A stretch of DNA of 64,000 nt, from NCBI RefSeq assembly GCF_030272615.1, contig NC_081413.1:22570501-22634500 (forward strand), in the 5' to 3' direction. Both the position numbers and the translations under genes were made by a program. The notes under the pieces are model-generated. The model had not been told where the DNA came from. It worked only from the letters and a program-made list of their open reading frames with translations, and made no database searches. This DNA comes from Cryptomeria japonica (taxonomy: Eukaryota; Streptophyta; Pinopsida; Cupressales; Cupressaceae). Positions 13,334 to 24,075 of this stretch are shown piece after piece. The number at the start of each line of letters is the position of its first letter. Position 1 is the first letter of the stretch.

Positions 13334-13588
13334 TAATAATCACAAGAGGGAGTCAATGTAGCACATGTACAAAACATCAATATAATATGACTAAGACATG
13401 CAATGTTGGAAGAAGTTGTTCCGACATATGTATACATCTATACAAACATGTGTATGTCCTTACAATTGTTGTAATCTAATGGTCTCGTTAAAGCTATAAT
13501 ATAAGCATAGAATGGAAAATTGTAGGAAGTAAATTTTGCATTTTATAATTTAAGTAAACATGACATGTATGTGGGAATATGACCTTGG
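13334..13588 (+). repeat. 255-bp direct repeat, copy 2
   Basis: Second copy of 10845-11101, flanking the same 2.2-kb segment on its right. It diverges abruptly after 'gacctt'. Confidence 0.9.
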
Positions 13589-14346
13589 GAGGACATGTTG
13601 AATAGAGTACAAGCGAAACAAAAAATATTGTAACAAGTAAATTTCCATTTTATGAAATAGATGTGTGTGGTATACCTTTGGAGATTTAAACCAAGAAATT
13701 TGCATATGTGTATCTCAGAAAAAATGTTTATAATCTAATGTTCAAAGAGAATCTATCTTGTACTATATGTGTGTATCTCTTGTTGTATTAGGAGACACAC
13801 CTATTTTTAATGGCAAAAATAGTTATTTTTGGGCACCTTCTTGTTTTTGTTTTTAATTTGGAAGTTTGATTTCTTATTTGTCTCTCATTAAACCTATATG
13901 CATAGACTTAAGAATGCAATTAAAAGAATGGCATGGTTCATTAGGGAAAATATTTTTTTATTCTTTTTTAAATTGAGAAATATCATATATTTTCTAATCA
14001 TAATGGTGATTTAGTTAACAATAATAATTCATAGATTAAAACACTCATCTCCCTTAATTATTTTATGCAAGGTTCACGTAAATACTTAATTCTAAACCTT
14101 GCATAGATTAGAGAATAATTCTTGCCCCTTTTTCTTAAATTGATTAAATTAGTGAAAGTATTCTAATACTTAATTAGATCTTGGCACATAATTCCTCAAA
14201 CAAAAATGCTAATTAACCAACATAATATAAAAATATATATCCTTCTTATACTCTTAGCTTAAAGTGGAAGACCATTAAGGAGAGTTTATTAAAAACACCC
14301 CTAAAACTAGACATAATAACTATTATTTTATTTTATTTTTAAGGTA
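13589..14346. other. AT-rich non-coding stretch
   Basis: No protein domain, RNA gene or internal repeat recognised. Several poly-A/T runs. Confidence 0.5.
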
Positions 14347-15804
14347 AAATTTTTAATGTGAACGGTGACACAAAAGCAACATGTCCTATGGTACCATGTG
14401 GGTTGGGGGGAGAATAGACCTCATGACCTTGTGCTCTACCATTGGAAGCTCTTGCTGATTGAGCTAGGCTCCGAGCCCAACAATGACAATTATTTAATTA
14501 AAATCATTAATTCATAATAATTCATGCAATTTTCTTATACTTACTTTTCATTTTCTTTAAATTGGGAGGAGGACCCCACTTATTAAATTAATTTTTTGTT
14601 AACAAATAGAAAACAAAATGAAAAATATTCAATATTGAGGAACATGAATTATGTCTTCCACATGGCATTATAAGGGAAGCAAACAAAAATACAATTCTTC
14701 TTCATGAGAAACGGACTTGAACTAATTTAGAAAACAAACCACCACTACATATGAACTTGGTTTAAAACAAGATAAATTGGCATAGCTTTAAAACAGAACA
14801 ATCTAGAACCACTAAGAATTATGTATGTGAAATTTAATCAAACTAAGAAAATGTACTTTATGAGTTTTTGCTAAGAAGAGTCTATCCACTCTTTTACACA
14901 AAAGATGTATATGAAGTGCTCCTTTATGTAACATGGTGAAAATGTGAAGTACAATTTAGGGTTAAAATGAAAGGTTAATGTAATCTAGAAAGAATTGAAG
15001 AGAAATCATATTGTAATATATTATTCCCCTAATGTTAGGATACTTAATTACCTTTAGTTACACTTTTATTTCTCTTAGTGAATCCTTGGTCTACTACTAT
15101 TTTATCAAAATTTGTTTATACCTAGAACAACCTAACAAGGGGATGTACCTCTAAATCTAGCCACTATTCATACCAACTATGTGATTCTTAGAAAATTAAT
15201 AAGTTATAAAAAAAAATATTAAAGGTGTGGCCAAAATGCTATAGGTGAAACCCTAATCACTTTTTCATATCCTTTTCTGAGAAATTGAAACAAATACCAA
15301 AATTTAGGAGGGATTGTGGAAGGAGCATGAATAGAGATGACCTAGATTTCACTATATAATTATGTTGGCATGTGTTTTTCATTGATGTCAAATGGCGAGC
15401 TTGCTTGTCAAAGGTATATGTTGGCAAGGAAGACATTGTAGCAAGGTTGAGATATGAAATTTGTGTTTGTTGGTAGCACCTTTATCAGGATTGGCAAGAT
15501 GAAGTTCTAATGCTCAGAAGGTATTTAGGGTTTAGTGACTAAGGGTTTGCAATGTGATTTTAATATTCTATCTTAATGGAAACAAGAACTAATCAATGGC
15601 AACAAGAACTAGTCAATGGGGACATGAACTAGTCAATAGGGACGAGAACTTTTAAGAAATACAACAAATAGCATAACATCAAATTAAAAATTCAAATGAC
15701 TTCTAAGGTCACATTTAAGGTTGATGTTTCATCTTTCAAAGGTGTGGGTATGAATATTTAATATTAATTTTTAAAATATCAATGGCTATTTCTTATGAGA
15801 AGAT
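14347..15804 (+). repeat. 1.4-kb direct repeat D1
   Basis: Aligns collinearly with 17831-19243 with scattered substitutions and indels. From left to right it carries a tRNA-derived segment, about 880 bp of unknown non-coding DNA, and from 15363 (TGTTGGCATG) the first about 440 bp of a Copia-3-type LTR. It stops at about 15804, so this LTR copy is truncated. It includes a four-copy, roughly 20-bp minisatellite around the phrase 'aactagtcaatgg' at about 15585-15650. Confidence 0.85.
14402..14478 (-). repeat. tRNA-derived SINE-like segment, copy 1
   Basis: On the minus strand the order resembles a decayed tRNA: an acceptor-like GGGCTCG, an A-box-like TAGCTCAATCAGC, then GGTAGAGC, then GGTCATGAGGTCTATTCTCC in the B-box position. 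The B box is degenerate (GGTTCGANTCC is not intact) and no cloverleaf can be closed with confidence, so this is not called a tRNA gene. A Pol III-derived SINE head is the likeliest reading. The repeat is shared with 17887-17962. Confidence 0.45.
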
Positions 15805-15964
15805 CTATGATAAAATGTTAAATAATTTTACCAAGATGAGAAGGGAAAGGAAAATCCTCTAACTATGTGAAGGTGCCCCCTAGGAAGAGACCTAAACCTT
15901 CATGAGATATTTCTAGGTTGTTTCATTAAAATTATATTAGGCATGTTAGACAAAAAAACAAAAA

Positions 15965-17701
15965 ATATATGATTAGATACTGAGATAACAATATTTCATT
16001 GGTATGGGAAACAAGTTGTGTCATTCTAGATATCCATATGATAGGGTGATGATCACTTAGATATGGAATATATTTGGTTGGTATGGGTAGAAAGTTTTGT
16101 TATTCGAGATAGCCATATGATAGGGTGATGATAGCTTATATCAAAAAATGATTTTGCCAATATAGGTAACAAGTTGTGTTATGCTAGATAGCCATGCAAT
16201 AGGGTGATCATAGATTGATTAGTGGTTTGGATCCTACAAAGGCAACATATAATAAGATCAAGTGGATTGGCCCTCACAAAGGTGACACATATTAAGATAA
16301 TTAGGATAGATAATACAAGTTGCAAATGTAGACATGCAAAAATGTAGAGATATGATAGCCCCCTTTTACAATGCTATGCATGAAACACATGTGATTTTAA
16401 GGAGAAGAGATGTTGTGTCACTTCAACATAGCGAGATGTTTACATGGAATGTCACCATACAATAGATGACACACAATACCCACAACATCAATAATAAATA
16501 AAGAGACTAGGGGATCCACTCATTCGATGTTAGAACTCATAGAAATAAAATTAAATAATGTGTATGGTTGCATATGGGTTACTCATCATGGTCTAAAGTG
16601 TATGCATTTGAAGAAGGCACGTGAAAGAAAAGATAAAATCAAAACTTGGGTCAACATGAAAGAGAGTCTAAATACCCACATTGCTTTGCATTGTCTCCAA
16701 ATATCAAAAAATAAGATACAATAAATAGAAGAAGGGCGATTAACAAATGAAAGAATGTTACAACAAATAATATCCTATTTCCAAGCACCTATAGAGTGAC
16801 ATGGGTCCTTCGGAGGAGAACAAAAATATAAAGACAATAATCTCCCCTATCTCCATTCACCAATGAAGTAACTCGATTCCTTAAAATGGGTACAAAATAG
16901 ATAAAGAAAGCATGGGGGAATACATACAAGCACACCCTAATATAAAAGATAAAGAAAAAGAGGTACTATCCTATAGGTTTTGCACTAGTAGGTCATTGTC
17001 CTCCCAATCTTGATAATATGAGGAGAGAGGTCGTGACTATAGAGGGATTACAATGAGGGTAGCACTAGGCACAAAATTAATAGCAAGAGCCAAGGATGAT
17101 GTAGCTTCCACATTCTCATCTAAAAGTTACTGAGAGTCAAGGGTCAACAATTGTGTCAAAATCATAGCATCGGGATATCATCTAAAGAATCAACAAATAT
17201 CCATTCGTAGAAGAGGTAGATAATGCAACTCGAGCTGATGAAATAGGAGTCAAGATATCAAATTCTAGAAGAGGTGTGAAGAAAAACTTCAGAGATGGTG
17301 GAACCTTCTCAAAAATTCAAATAGATGTAGATGGAGAAACATGCATCAAAACAGATAAATAAACTGAAATAGAGGTCATTGGAGCTTGTTTTCAATGACA
17401 AAACTTGGGTATGGGGCCCTACTCAAATGTATGCAAACATTAAGGAAATATTTTCACATGAGTCATACGATCACCTTTTCCATTATAAAGCTCCAATCGA
17501 TGGAAGTGTTTAGGGGGGACAACATGAACAATATCATTAGATAATGGGCTCACTACATCCAATGTGGGAACATTATACTTTAATAGGTTCATGGAAGCTA
17601 TTTTTTGTTCCAAGTACGACATGGTTTGAGCTAGGCTATTAATGGTTGCTTCAGTGGATGGGTTGAAATCAGACATGTTTGATTGGGATGGAAGAGTAAC
17701 A
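15965..17701 (-). mobile_element. Gypsy-B2 fragment, no LTRs
   Basis: Reverse-complement homolog of the interior of Gypsy-B1. 16600-17701 matches 24010-22960, and 15965-16540 matches the Gypsy-B portion of every unit of the array at 29693-41831. It starts inside gag at 17701 where an inverted repeat abuts, and no LTR is present on either side. Three degenerate copies of a roughly 70-bp phrase ending 'atagggtgatgat' lie at 15990-16215. It is the uninterrupted reference for the Gypsy-B 3' region split by Copia-2 elsewhere. Confidence 0.75.
17440..17701 (-). pseudogene. gag: Gypsy-B2 gag fragment
   Basis: An open minus-strand frame contains STEATINSLAQT, then VPTLDVVSPLSNDIVH, then LELYNGKGD. 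The same series is found in Gypsy-B1 (22943-23180) and in the Gypsy-A gag proteins, where it lies just before the retrotransposon gag core. The N-terminal third of gag is absent because homology ends at 17701. The few codons upstream in the same frame come from unrelated DNA. Confidence 0.75.
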
Positions 17702-17710
17702 TGTTTTGTA

Positions 17711-17821
17711 GGAGTAAAACATGTCATTTCATTATCATTACAATAACAACCATCAAGTAAAGTCTTTTTTGGTAAAAATCATCAAGTGCATTGATGCACC
17801 AAAAATTAGCAAAATTTGTTA
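17711..17821. repeat. 110-bp inverted repeat, left arm
   Basis: Reverse complement of 19278-19385 (roughly 85-90% by eye), containing a small internal palindrome GTGCAT-CA-ATGCAC. It sits at the left border of direct repeat D2. The right arm lies inside the Copia-3 LTR. Confidence 0.85.
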
Positions 17822-17830
17822 TGATAGGAT

Positions 17831-19243
17831 GAAATTTTTAATGTGACCGGTGACACAAGAGCGACATGCCCTATGGTACTATGTGGGTTGGGGAGAGACT
17901 AGACTTCATGACCTCATGCTCTACCATTGGAAGCTCTTTCCAATCGAGCTAGGCTCCTAGCCCTATAATGAGACTAGACTTCATGACCTCATGCTCTACC
18001 ATTGGATTTTCTTATACTTACTTTTTAATTTATTTAAATTGGCAAGAGGACCCCAACTATTAAATTAATTTTTTGTTAAGGAAAGAAAACAAAACTAAAA
18101 ATATTCAATATTAAGGAACATGACTTATGTCCTCCACATGGTATTATAAGGGAAGCAAACAAAAATACAATTCTACTTTAGAAATAAACTTAAACTAATT
18201 TAGAAAACAAACCACCTCTACCTATGAACTTGGTTTAAAACAAGATAAATTAGCATAGCTTTAAAACAAAACAAACTAGAACCACTAAGAATCATGTATG
18301 TGAAATTTAATTAAACTAAGAAAATGTACTTTATGATTTTTTTCTAAGAAGAGTCTATCCACTCTTTTATACAAAAGATGTGTATCAAGTTCTCCTTTAT
18401 GTAACATGGTAAAAACGTGAAGTACAATTTAGGGTTAAAATTAAAGGTTAATGTAATCTAGAAAGAATTGAAGAGAAATCATATTGTAATATATAATTCC
18501 ACTAATGTTAAGATACTTAATTACTTTTAGTTACCCTTTTATTTCTCTTAATGAATCCTTGGTCTACTGTTATTTTTTCAAAATTTGTTTATACCTAAGA
18601 CAACCTAACAAGGGGATATGCCTCTAATTCTGGACACTATTCATACCAACTACGTGATTCTTAGAAAATTAATAAGTTATAATTAAAAAAAAAGAAAATT
18701 AAAGGTGTGGCCCAAATGCATTAGGTGAAACCCTAATCACTTTTTCATACCCCTTTCTCAGAAAATGAAACAAAGGCCACAATTTAGGCGGGATTGTGGA
18801 AGAAGCATGAATATAGATGACCTAGGTTTCACTATATAATTATGTTGGCATGTGTTTATCGTTGATGTTGACAACGAAGACATTGTAGCAAGGTTGAGAT
18901 ATGAAATTGTTGTTTGTTAGTAGCAAGATGAAGTTATAATTTTAAGAAGGTATTTAGGTTTTAGTGACTAAGGGTTACTAATGTGATTTTAAAATTCTAT
19001 CTTAATGGCAATGTGACCTAGTCAATGACAACAAGAAGTAGTAAATGGGGATAGGAATTAGTCAATAGCGATGAGAAATTTAAGAAATACAATAAAAATC
19101 ATAAAATCAAATGAAAATAAAAATAATAATTGAAATGACTTGTAAGGTCATATTTAAGGTCAATGTTTCATCTTTCAAAGGTGTGAGTATGAATATTTAA
19201 TATTAATTTTAAAAATATTAATGACTATTTCTTGTGAGAAGAT
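17831..19243 (+). repeat. 1.4-kb direct repeat D2
   Basis: Second copy of 14347-15804. It carries a 75-bp partial tandem duplication of the SINE-like segment (the phrase 'gactagacttcatgacc' occurs at about 17897 and about 17972) and lacks about 60 bp present in D1 near 15460-15520. Its right part is the start of the Copia-3 5' LTR. Confidence 0.85.
17887..17962 (-). repeat. tRNA-derived SINE-like segment, copy 2
   Basis: Same tRNA-like order as at 14402-14478 on the minus strand, with a more degraded B box. Part of it is duplicated immediately to the right, up to about 18005. Confidence 0.45.
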
Positions 19244-19950
19244 TTTGATGGGTAGTTACCAGTTCTATTTTGCATGTAACAAATTTTGCTATTTTTGGTG
19301 CATCAATGCACTTGATGATTTAAACAAAAAAATAATATACTTGATGGTTGTTATTGTAATGAGAATGAAATGACATTTTTTACTCTTGCAAATACTTGTT
19401 GAAGATTAAAGTGGAATATTAACCTTGCATATGCAAGATTGTAAAGAAGTATTTCAGTATGCACACCATGTTTCTTATTGTGGATGAAACAAATTAATCA
19501 AATAATTTTACTCTGAATAGAGTAACCCTTTGTATCCATGTTTATTGTTGCAGATAAAATAAGGTGATCAGTGAATTGTATTGAAAATAGAGTCTCATAT
19601 AAGTAGAGTATTGTGCCTCTTATTGAGTAGGTTCTCTTATTTCCTCATACATTTTCAATGAGATTGTAATCAGTGATATTCATAGCCACTTAGATATAAT
19701 AGTAATCATTTTTATAGTTCTTTTTAACCATTCTAGGGTTTTCCACTCAAATATTTGTGTCATGTGATATGCATATGTGACTCTTGAGTTATACAGAATG
19801 ATAGATACCTTGATGCTATTGTTATTTTCTTCTATGAAGTGATATATGTTTGGGAGCTATTGTTTTAATTATTTATTTGTTAAATTTGTTGAATAAATTG
19901 ACCACTAATTCAGTTCCCTCCCACTCTCAGTGGTTTGAAGTATTCCAACA
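18843..19950 (+). repeat. Copia-3 5' LTR (1.1 kb)
   Basis: Begins TGTTGGCATG and ends TATTCCAACA, a perfect 6-bp terminal inverted repeat with TG/CA ends. It is followed directly by a primer binding site at 19953-19964 reading TGGAATCAGAGC (one mismatch to the usual initiator-Met site). It contains the right arm of the 110-bp inverted repeat (19278-19385). Confidence 0.85.
19278..19385. repeat. 110-bp inverted repeat, right arm
   Basis: Reverse complement of 17711-17821. It lies within the Copia-3 LTR, so the left arm may be a displaced, inverted LTR fragment. Confidence 0.85.
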
Positions 19951-19994
19951 AGTGGAATCAGAGCAGTGGGGCTTCAATTAGTGAACCTCGGTTA

Positions 19995-20230
19995 TAGCAT
20001 GTGCATTCATGGAATACTAAAAAGAATCCTCTATTTTCAAACAATATTGCCATAAACTCCTTTTTTTTATCTCGCTCCCAATACACAACCCAAATTAAAA
20101 GCCCTATTTTTCACCAAATACTGTATTTTTTCATATCTGAAATTAAAAACCCCGCTATTTTTACCAATAGGCAATATATTGTACCCTCATTTTTTGGATA
20201 TTAAAACCCCCAATATGAATGCACATGATA
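19995..20230. mobile_element. Foldback MITE-like element in Copia-3 leader
   Basis: About 236 bp with terminal inverted repeats: left TAGCATGTGCATTCAT and the right end reads TATCATGTGCATTCAT on the opposite strand (15 of 16 match). Complementarity continues inward (acaatattgcc on the left, ggcaatatattgt on the right), so the whole segment can fold back imperfectly. It has no coding capacity. A TA-type target duplication is possible (TATA on both sides) but cannot be proven because the site is itself palindromic. Confidence 0.5.
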
Positions 20231-20331
20231 TAATATTTCCTAGATAGTGAAGCCCCTAGGAATTAGAGCAGTCTAGTTCCTTGTAGACGACTAACAACCT
20301 TAGGTTGATCTTGGTAGAGATACTTGTATTT

Positions 20332-20584
20332 ATGGAACAAGAAGATTCTTTAGTTGCAGAAACACCTCTATTTGATGGTATTGATTATTCCTTTTGGAAT
20401 GTTAGAATGCAAACCTATTTAATTTCTCTATGAGTTGATGTGTGGAGTTCATTTGTAAATTGTTATATTGTTCCTACTACTATACCCATTGATGTTGCTA
20501 GAAAAAGGGAATACGGAATTGATGCCAGGGAAAAGAATGCTATAATTGAAGTGGCTTTTCTAAAGAAGTCTTTGTCAAGGTTGT
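20332..20584 (+). pseudogene. gag: Copia-3 gag N-terminal fragment
   Basis: ATG at 20332. The frame has LFDGIDYSFWNVRMQTYL, the conserved opening of copia gag (FDG.NY..W..RM). A TGA at 20431 (where relatives have Gly) interrupts it after 33 codons, and the frame then continues open to 20584. There the LTR of Gypsy-B1 begins and the rest of Copia-3 is not recovered in the window. It sits about 380 bp downstream of the primer binding site. Confidence 0.8.
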
Positions 20585-21791
20585 TGTGGCATCCTAAATT
20601 GTACTACCTTACAATTTTTAGTTCATTTGAGCCCTCACCTTATCATTTGTGCCCCTAGGCCTGATGAGGACCTAATTATGCTCATGTCAGGCAAATTTTA
20701 CTTCATATTGACCTTATACATAATTTAAACCCTTTTCCTAGCCCCAAAATTTGGTAGGACCAAGGTGTGGTACCCTGGTCCCCCATAGGACCAAGGCATG
20801 GTTCCTTGGTCCTCCCAATTAGGACCATACTTTGGGCCCCTTGGCCATTTGAAAAATTGAGTGAAAAATCTATCCCTATGTCAGCTCATGTCAGAAAATT
20901 AATATATTTTAACTAGCAAGTATAAAATGAGGCTTTCCCCTCCCATTTGATAAACATATTCATATCCAAAAATCATATTGGTCAACCAATTCAAGGAATC
21001 AAGTATTAAAATTTAAGTAAGCAAGCAATTAGTCTTCCTTCAAGCATTGGAGCATCAATAAGGTCAAGATTCAAGCATTGGAGTTGACATTCATGCTCGA
21101 TGTTTTTGAATACCCTATAAAACACTAATTCTACGTGGAGATAAAAAAATCTTCACAAGTAGGTATGTCATTTGTGTTTTTTAGTCATTATTTAGCATCT
21201 CCCTCAAAAGAAGAACCTTTCCATTACTGCAATTCAATTATCTTTCATTTCTATTTCATGGTTAATTCGAAAACCGAGGTTTGAATTAGGCAACCCCCTA
21301 TTACCAACGTATTTCCCCTTCTTTTTGTTTGTAGGAACTAGGCATGGAATTACGATCTTCAAAATGCACATTATTTAAAGTGGTGATTCGATCCCCCATT
21401 GGAGTGTGAAAAATTTGGAGGACCAAGGCGACCACCACCACGATCTTGCCATTTTAGGAGCTCTTTTGGGGAATAGGTCTAAATCTTCTTTCATTGCTAA
21501 GATCTAGGTTTGTGGCTCAATCCCGCAACTATATCTTACTATTTATGCATCTTCTACTTAGATTTCTAGCACTTTTACCCTAATTTTAGCAATTTAACTT
21601 ACAAAAGAGGATTTATTAATTCACATCAACACCCTCACCCAACCCAACCAAAATTCTTAGTCCTAATTATTACTAGTTTGTGACTAGATCTATTGGATTG
21701 GAACCCTCTTTTGAATGTAATGGTCTTAAGTCTAAAATTAGTTGTTTCTTCCTTATGTGGTGGAAAACCTAGGTAATTTTTCACCATTACA
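20585..21791 (+). repeat. Gypsy-B1 5' LTR
   Basis: Starts TGTGGCATCCTAAATTG, closely related to the TGTAGCGTCCTAAAATTG start of the Gypsy-A LTRs, and ends TTACA just before TTTTGGTGAACCCGACTCC. Around 20755-20850 it carries the same kind of 'ggaccaagg...ctggtcc' repeats as Gypsy-A. Overall similarity to the Gypsy-A LTRs is low, so it is a separate subfamily. Confidence 0.8.
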
Positions 21792-21794
21792 TTT

Positions 21795-21810
21795 TGGTGA
21801 ACCCGACTCC
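21795..21810 (+). other. Gypsy-B1 primer binding site
   Basis: TGGTGAACCCGACTCC, three bases after the LTR. The first 13 bases are shared with both Gypsy-A elements. I cannot name the primer tRNA from memory. Confidence 0.65.
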
Positions 21811-22257
21811 TTACACTTGCAATTCTCATTTTTGTTTTTATATATGAGTGTTTATGCAATTTCAAATTTTAATTTACATTTGAAAGTTTAAATTTTAAAA
21901 AAATTAGAGGTTAAATTGAAAAAAACCCTAATTTTTCATTATAAAATTAAGCTTGTGGGTTGTCTAATATGGATTTATCATTTCAAATCTGATTATTCAT
22001 TTAATTTAAACTTCATATTTTCCCTCCTAGATCTCTTTTTCAAATTGAATTATATAAATTAAAAAAACCCTAATTTATAATTCTAAAATTTACCCTGTGG
22101 GTTGCATAAAGCTTCAATTTAATTTCTATGAATGCATTTCTCTTTCAAATTCACAAATTAAATTGCTTAATTAATTGTTTAATCAATCCTTTTCATAAAA
22201 TTTTGTATTTCTTAATCATAATTTTAAAATTCAAATTCATAGTCCCCTCATTTGTAC

Positions 22258-23290
22258 ATGATTTTTACTACTATTAGTCCTACCTATAATATTCCCATGA
22301 GAAGAAGTTATAGAATTAAGGCTTCCCAAGATTTAATCACTAAGGATATGGAGCCTAAATTTGGATAACTTGTTTCATGAGAATGTGGATGGTTCTTCTA
22401 TTCCAACAAACGATGTCATTTATCCCTATTCTTTACATAATTCTCATGATGAGGGTGAATCACTAACTAGGGTGTTCATCGACCAATTGGAGAAGATTGA
22501 CAATGAACTGGAAAATCTTCAACAATGGATGAGTCAACAATACTTAGAAAGTGAGGCTATCCCATTGATTGAAGGATTAAAAAGAATGGTTCAAAGTGAT
22601 AAAATTGGTGTTGATTTGTTGCATGGCCTTGCTCATATTGTTGACACTAATATTATACCTTTGAAATTTTTTGTTGAAACCCTTGGTTACACTCAGTCTC
22701 CTACTAAAGTTAATCATTTGATTCCCATGCTTACTTATATACCTAGTGTGCCTACTTTCACTTCCAACATCATGGCTACTTCCACACAAAATTTTATCCC
22801 TACACATGCTAGTCAAGGGGGCAATACTAATAATAAAAACTCTTTCATCCCTCCTTTTGTGAGTCTTCCATTTATTACCTAATCATCTCCCATACCTACC
22901 TATCATAGTGTTCCACCTCCTTATTCTCAACCTTCTCCTTTATTGAACAATGTTACTCTTCCATCCCAATCAAACATGTCTAATTTTAACCCATCCACCG
23001 AAGCAACTATTAATAACCTATCTCAAACCATGTTATCCTTGCAACAAAAAATAACTGCCATTAACCAATTAAAGTATAATATGCCCACATTTGATGTAGC
23101 AAGCCCATTATCTAATGATATTGTTCATGTTTTCCCCCCTAAAAATTTATAAGTCCATCAATTGGAGCTTTATAAAAGAAAAGGTGATCCTGTGACAAAT
23201 GTGAAACATTTCCTTAACCTTTGCATAAATTTGAGTAGGGAACCATGCCTAAGTTTTTTCATTGAAAGAAAGATCCAATGACCTCAATTT
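22258..23290 (+). pseudogene. gag: Gypsy-B1 gag, frameshifted
   Basis: ATG at 22258 gives MIFTTISPTYNIPMRRSYR, paralogous to the start of Gypsy-A gag. A frameshift near 22360 moves into the frame of 22361-22882, which carries WMSQQYLESEAIPLIEGL and HIVDTNIIPLKFFVETLGY. Another stop at 22880 precedes the STEATINNLSQ / YNMPTFDVASPL block (22943-23152). The gag core, intact in Gypsy-A, degrades after LELYKRKGD near 23180. It is defective and more diverged than the Gypsy-A copies. Confidence 0.8.
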
Positions 23291-24036
23291 TAATTTCTTT
23301 GTCTGTTTTGATGCATGTTTCTCCATCTACATCTATTTGCATTTTTGAGAATGGTCCACCTTCTCTGAAGTTTGTCTTCCCCCCTCTTCTAGACATTAGT
23401 AATCTGGCTCCTATTTCATCACCTCAAGTCAAGTTAGCTACCTCTTCTACTAAGGGACATTTGTTGACTCTTGAGAGTCCATATTCCGATGCTATGATTT
23501 TCCAATAATCATTGACCCTTGACTCTCAGTAAATTTTAGATGAGAATGTGGAAGCTACATCATCCTTGGCTCTTGCTACTAATGTTGTGCCTAGTGCTGC
23601 CCTCATTGTCATCCCTCTATAGTCACCACATATCTCCCCATTTGACCAAGATTGGGAGGAAAATGGCCTACTAGTGTAAAACCTGTAGGATAGTACTTGT
23701 ATATGTTCCCCCATGCTTTCTTTATCTATTTTGTACTCCCTTTAAGGACCCAAGTTACTCCATTAGTGAATGGAGATAGGGGAGATGATTTTCTTTATAT
23801 TTTTGTGCTCCTCTAATGGACCCAAGTCACTTTAGAGGTGCTTGGAAATAGGAAATTATCAGTTGTAACATTATTTCATTTGTTAATCACCATTCTTATA
23901 TTTGTTGTATCTTAATTTTTGACATTTGGGGATGATGAAAAGCAATGTGGGTATTTATGTTCTCTTCCATGTCGACCCAATTTTTTATTTTATCTTTACT
24001 TCTATGTGCCTTCTTGAAATCCATACAGTTTTTAGA
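23278..24036 (+). other. Gypsy-B1 region 3' of gag, unrecognised
   Basis: An open stretch at 23278-23508, then several short frames separated by stops (for example ATSSLALATNVVPSAAL at about 23560), are conserved in inverted orientation at 16740-17400. Decayed coding sequence is therefore possible. No protease or polymerase motif is visible. The last 300 bp look non-coding. Confidence 0.45.
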
Positions 24037-24075
24037 CCTGATAGTTCTGATACTTAATCTTAAGTACAGATGCCA

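Larger units (their letters stand above)
20585..24036 (+). mobile_element. Gypsy-B1: Ty3/gypsy-type element inserted in Copia-3
   Basis: 5' LTR 20585-21791, primer site at 21795, gag from 22258, then a 3' region whose homology to Gypsy-B2 stops at about 24036. Copia-2 begins within 40 bp of that point. The missing 3' part of Gypsy-B reappears on the far side of Copia-2, inside array unit 1 (about 29922-30505), so Copia-2 landed within this element. No reverse transcriptase, RNase H or integrase motif is seen in the visible part. The 3' LTR is not in the window. Confidence 0.75.

Noticed and set aside
14402-14478. A functional tRNA gene on the minus strand.
   Set aside because: The B box is degenerate, stems do not close, and the segment is part of a larger duplicated repeat with a second, more decayed copy.
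14347-19243. D1 and D2 as the two LTRs of one gypsy element with Gypsy-B2 as its interior.
   Set aside because: The repeats begin about 1 kb left of a Copia-type LTR start (TGTTGG), extend into that LTR, and gag homology of Gypsy-B2 breaks at an inverted repeat rather than at a primer site.
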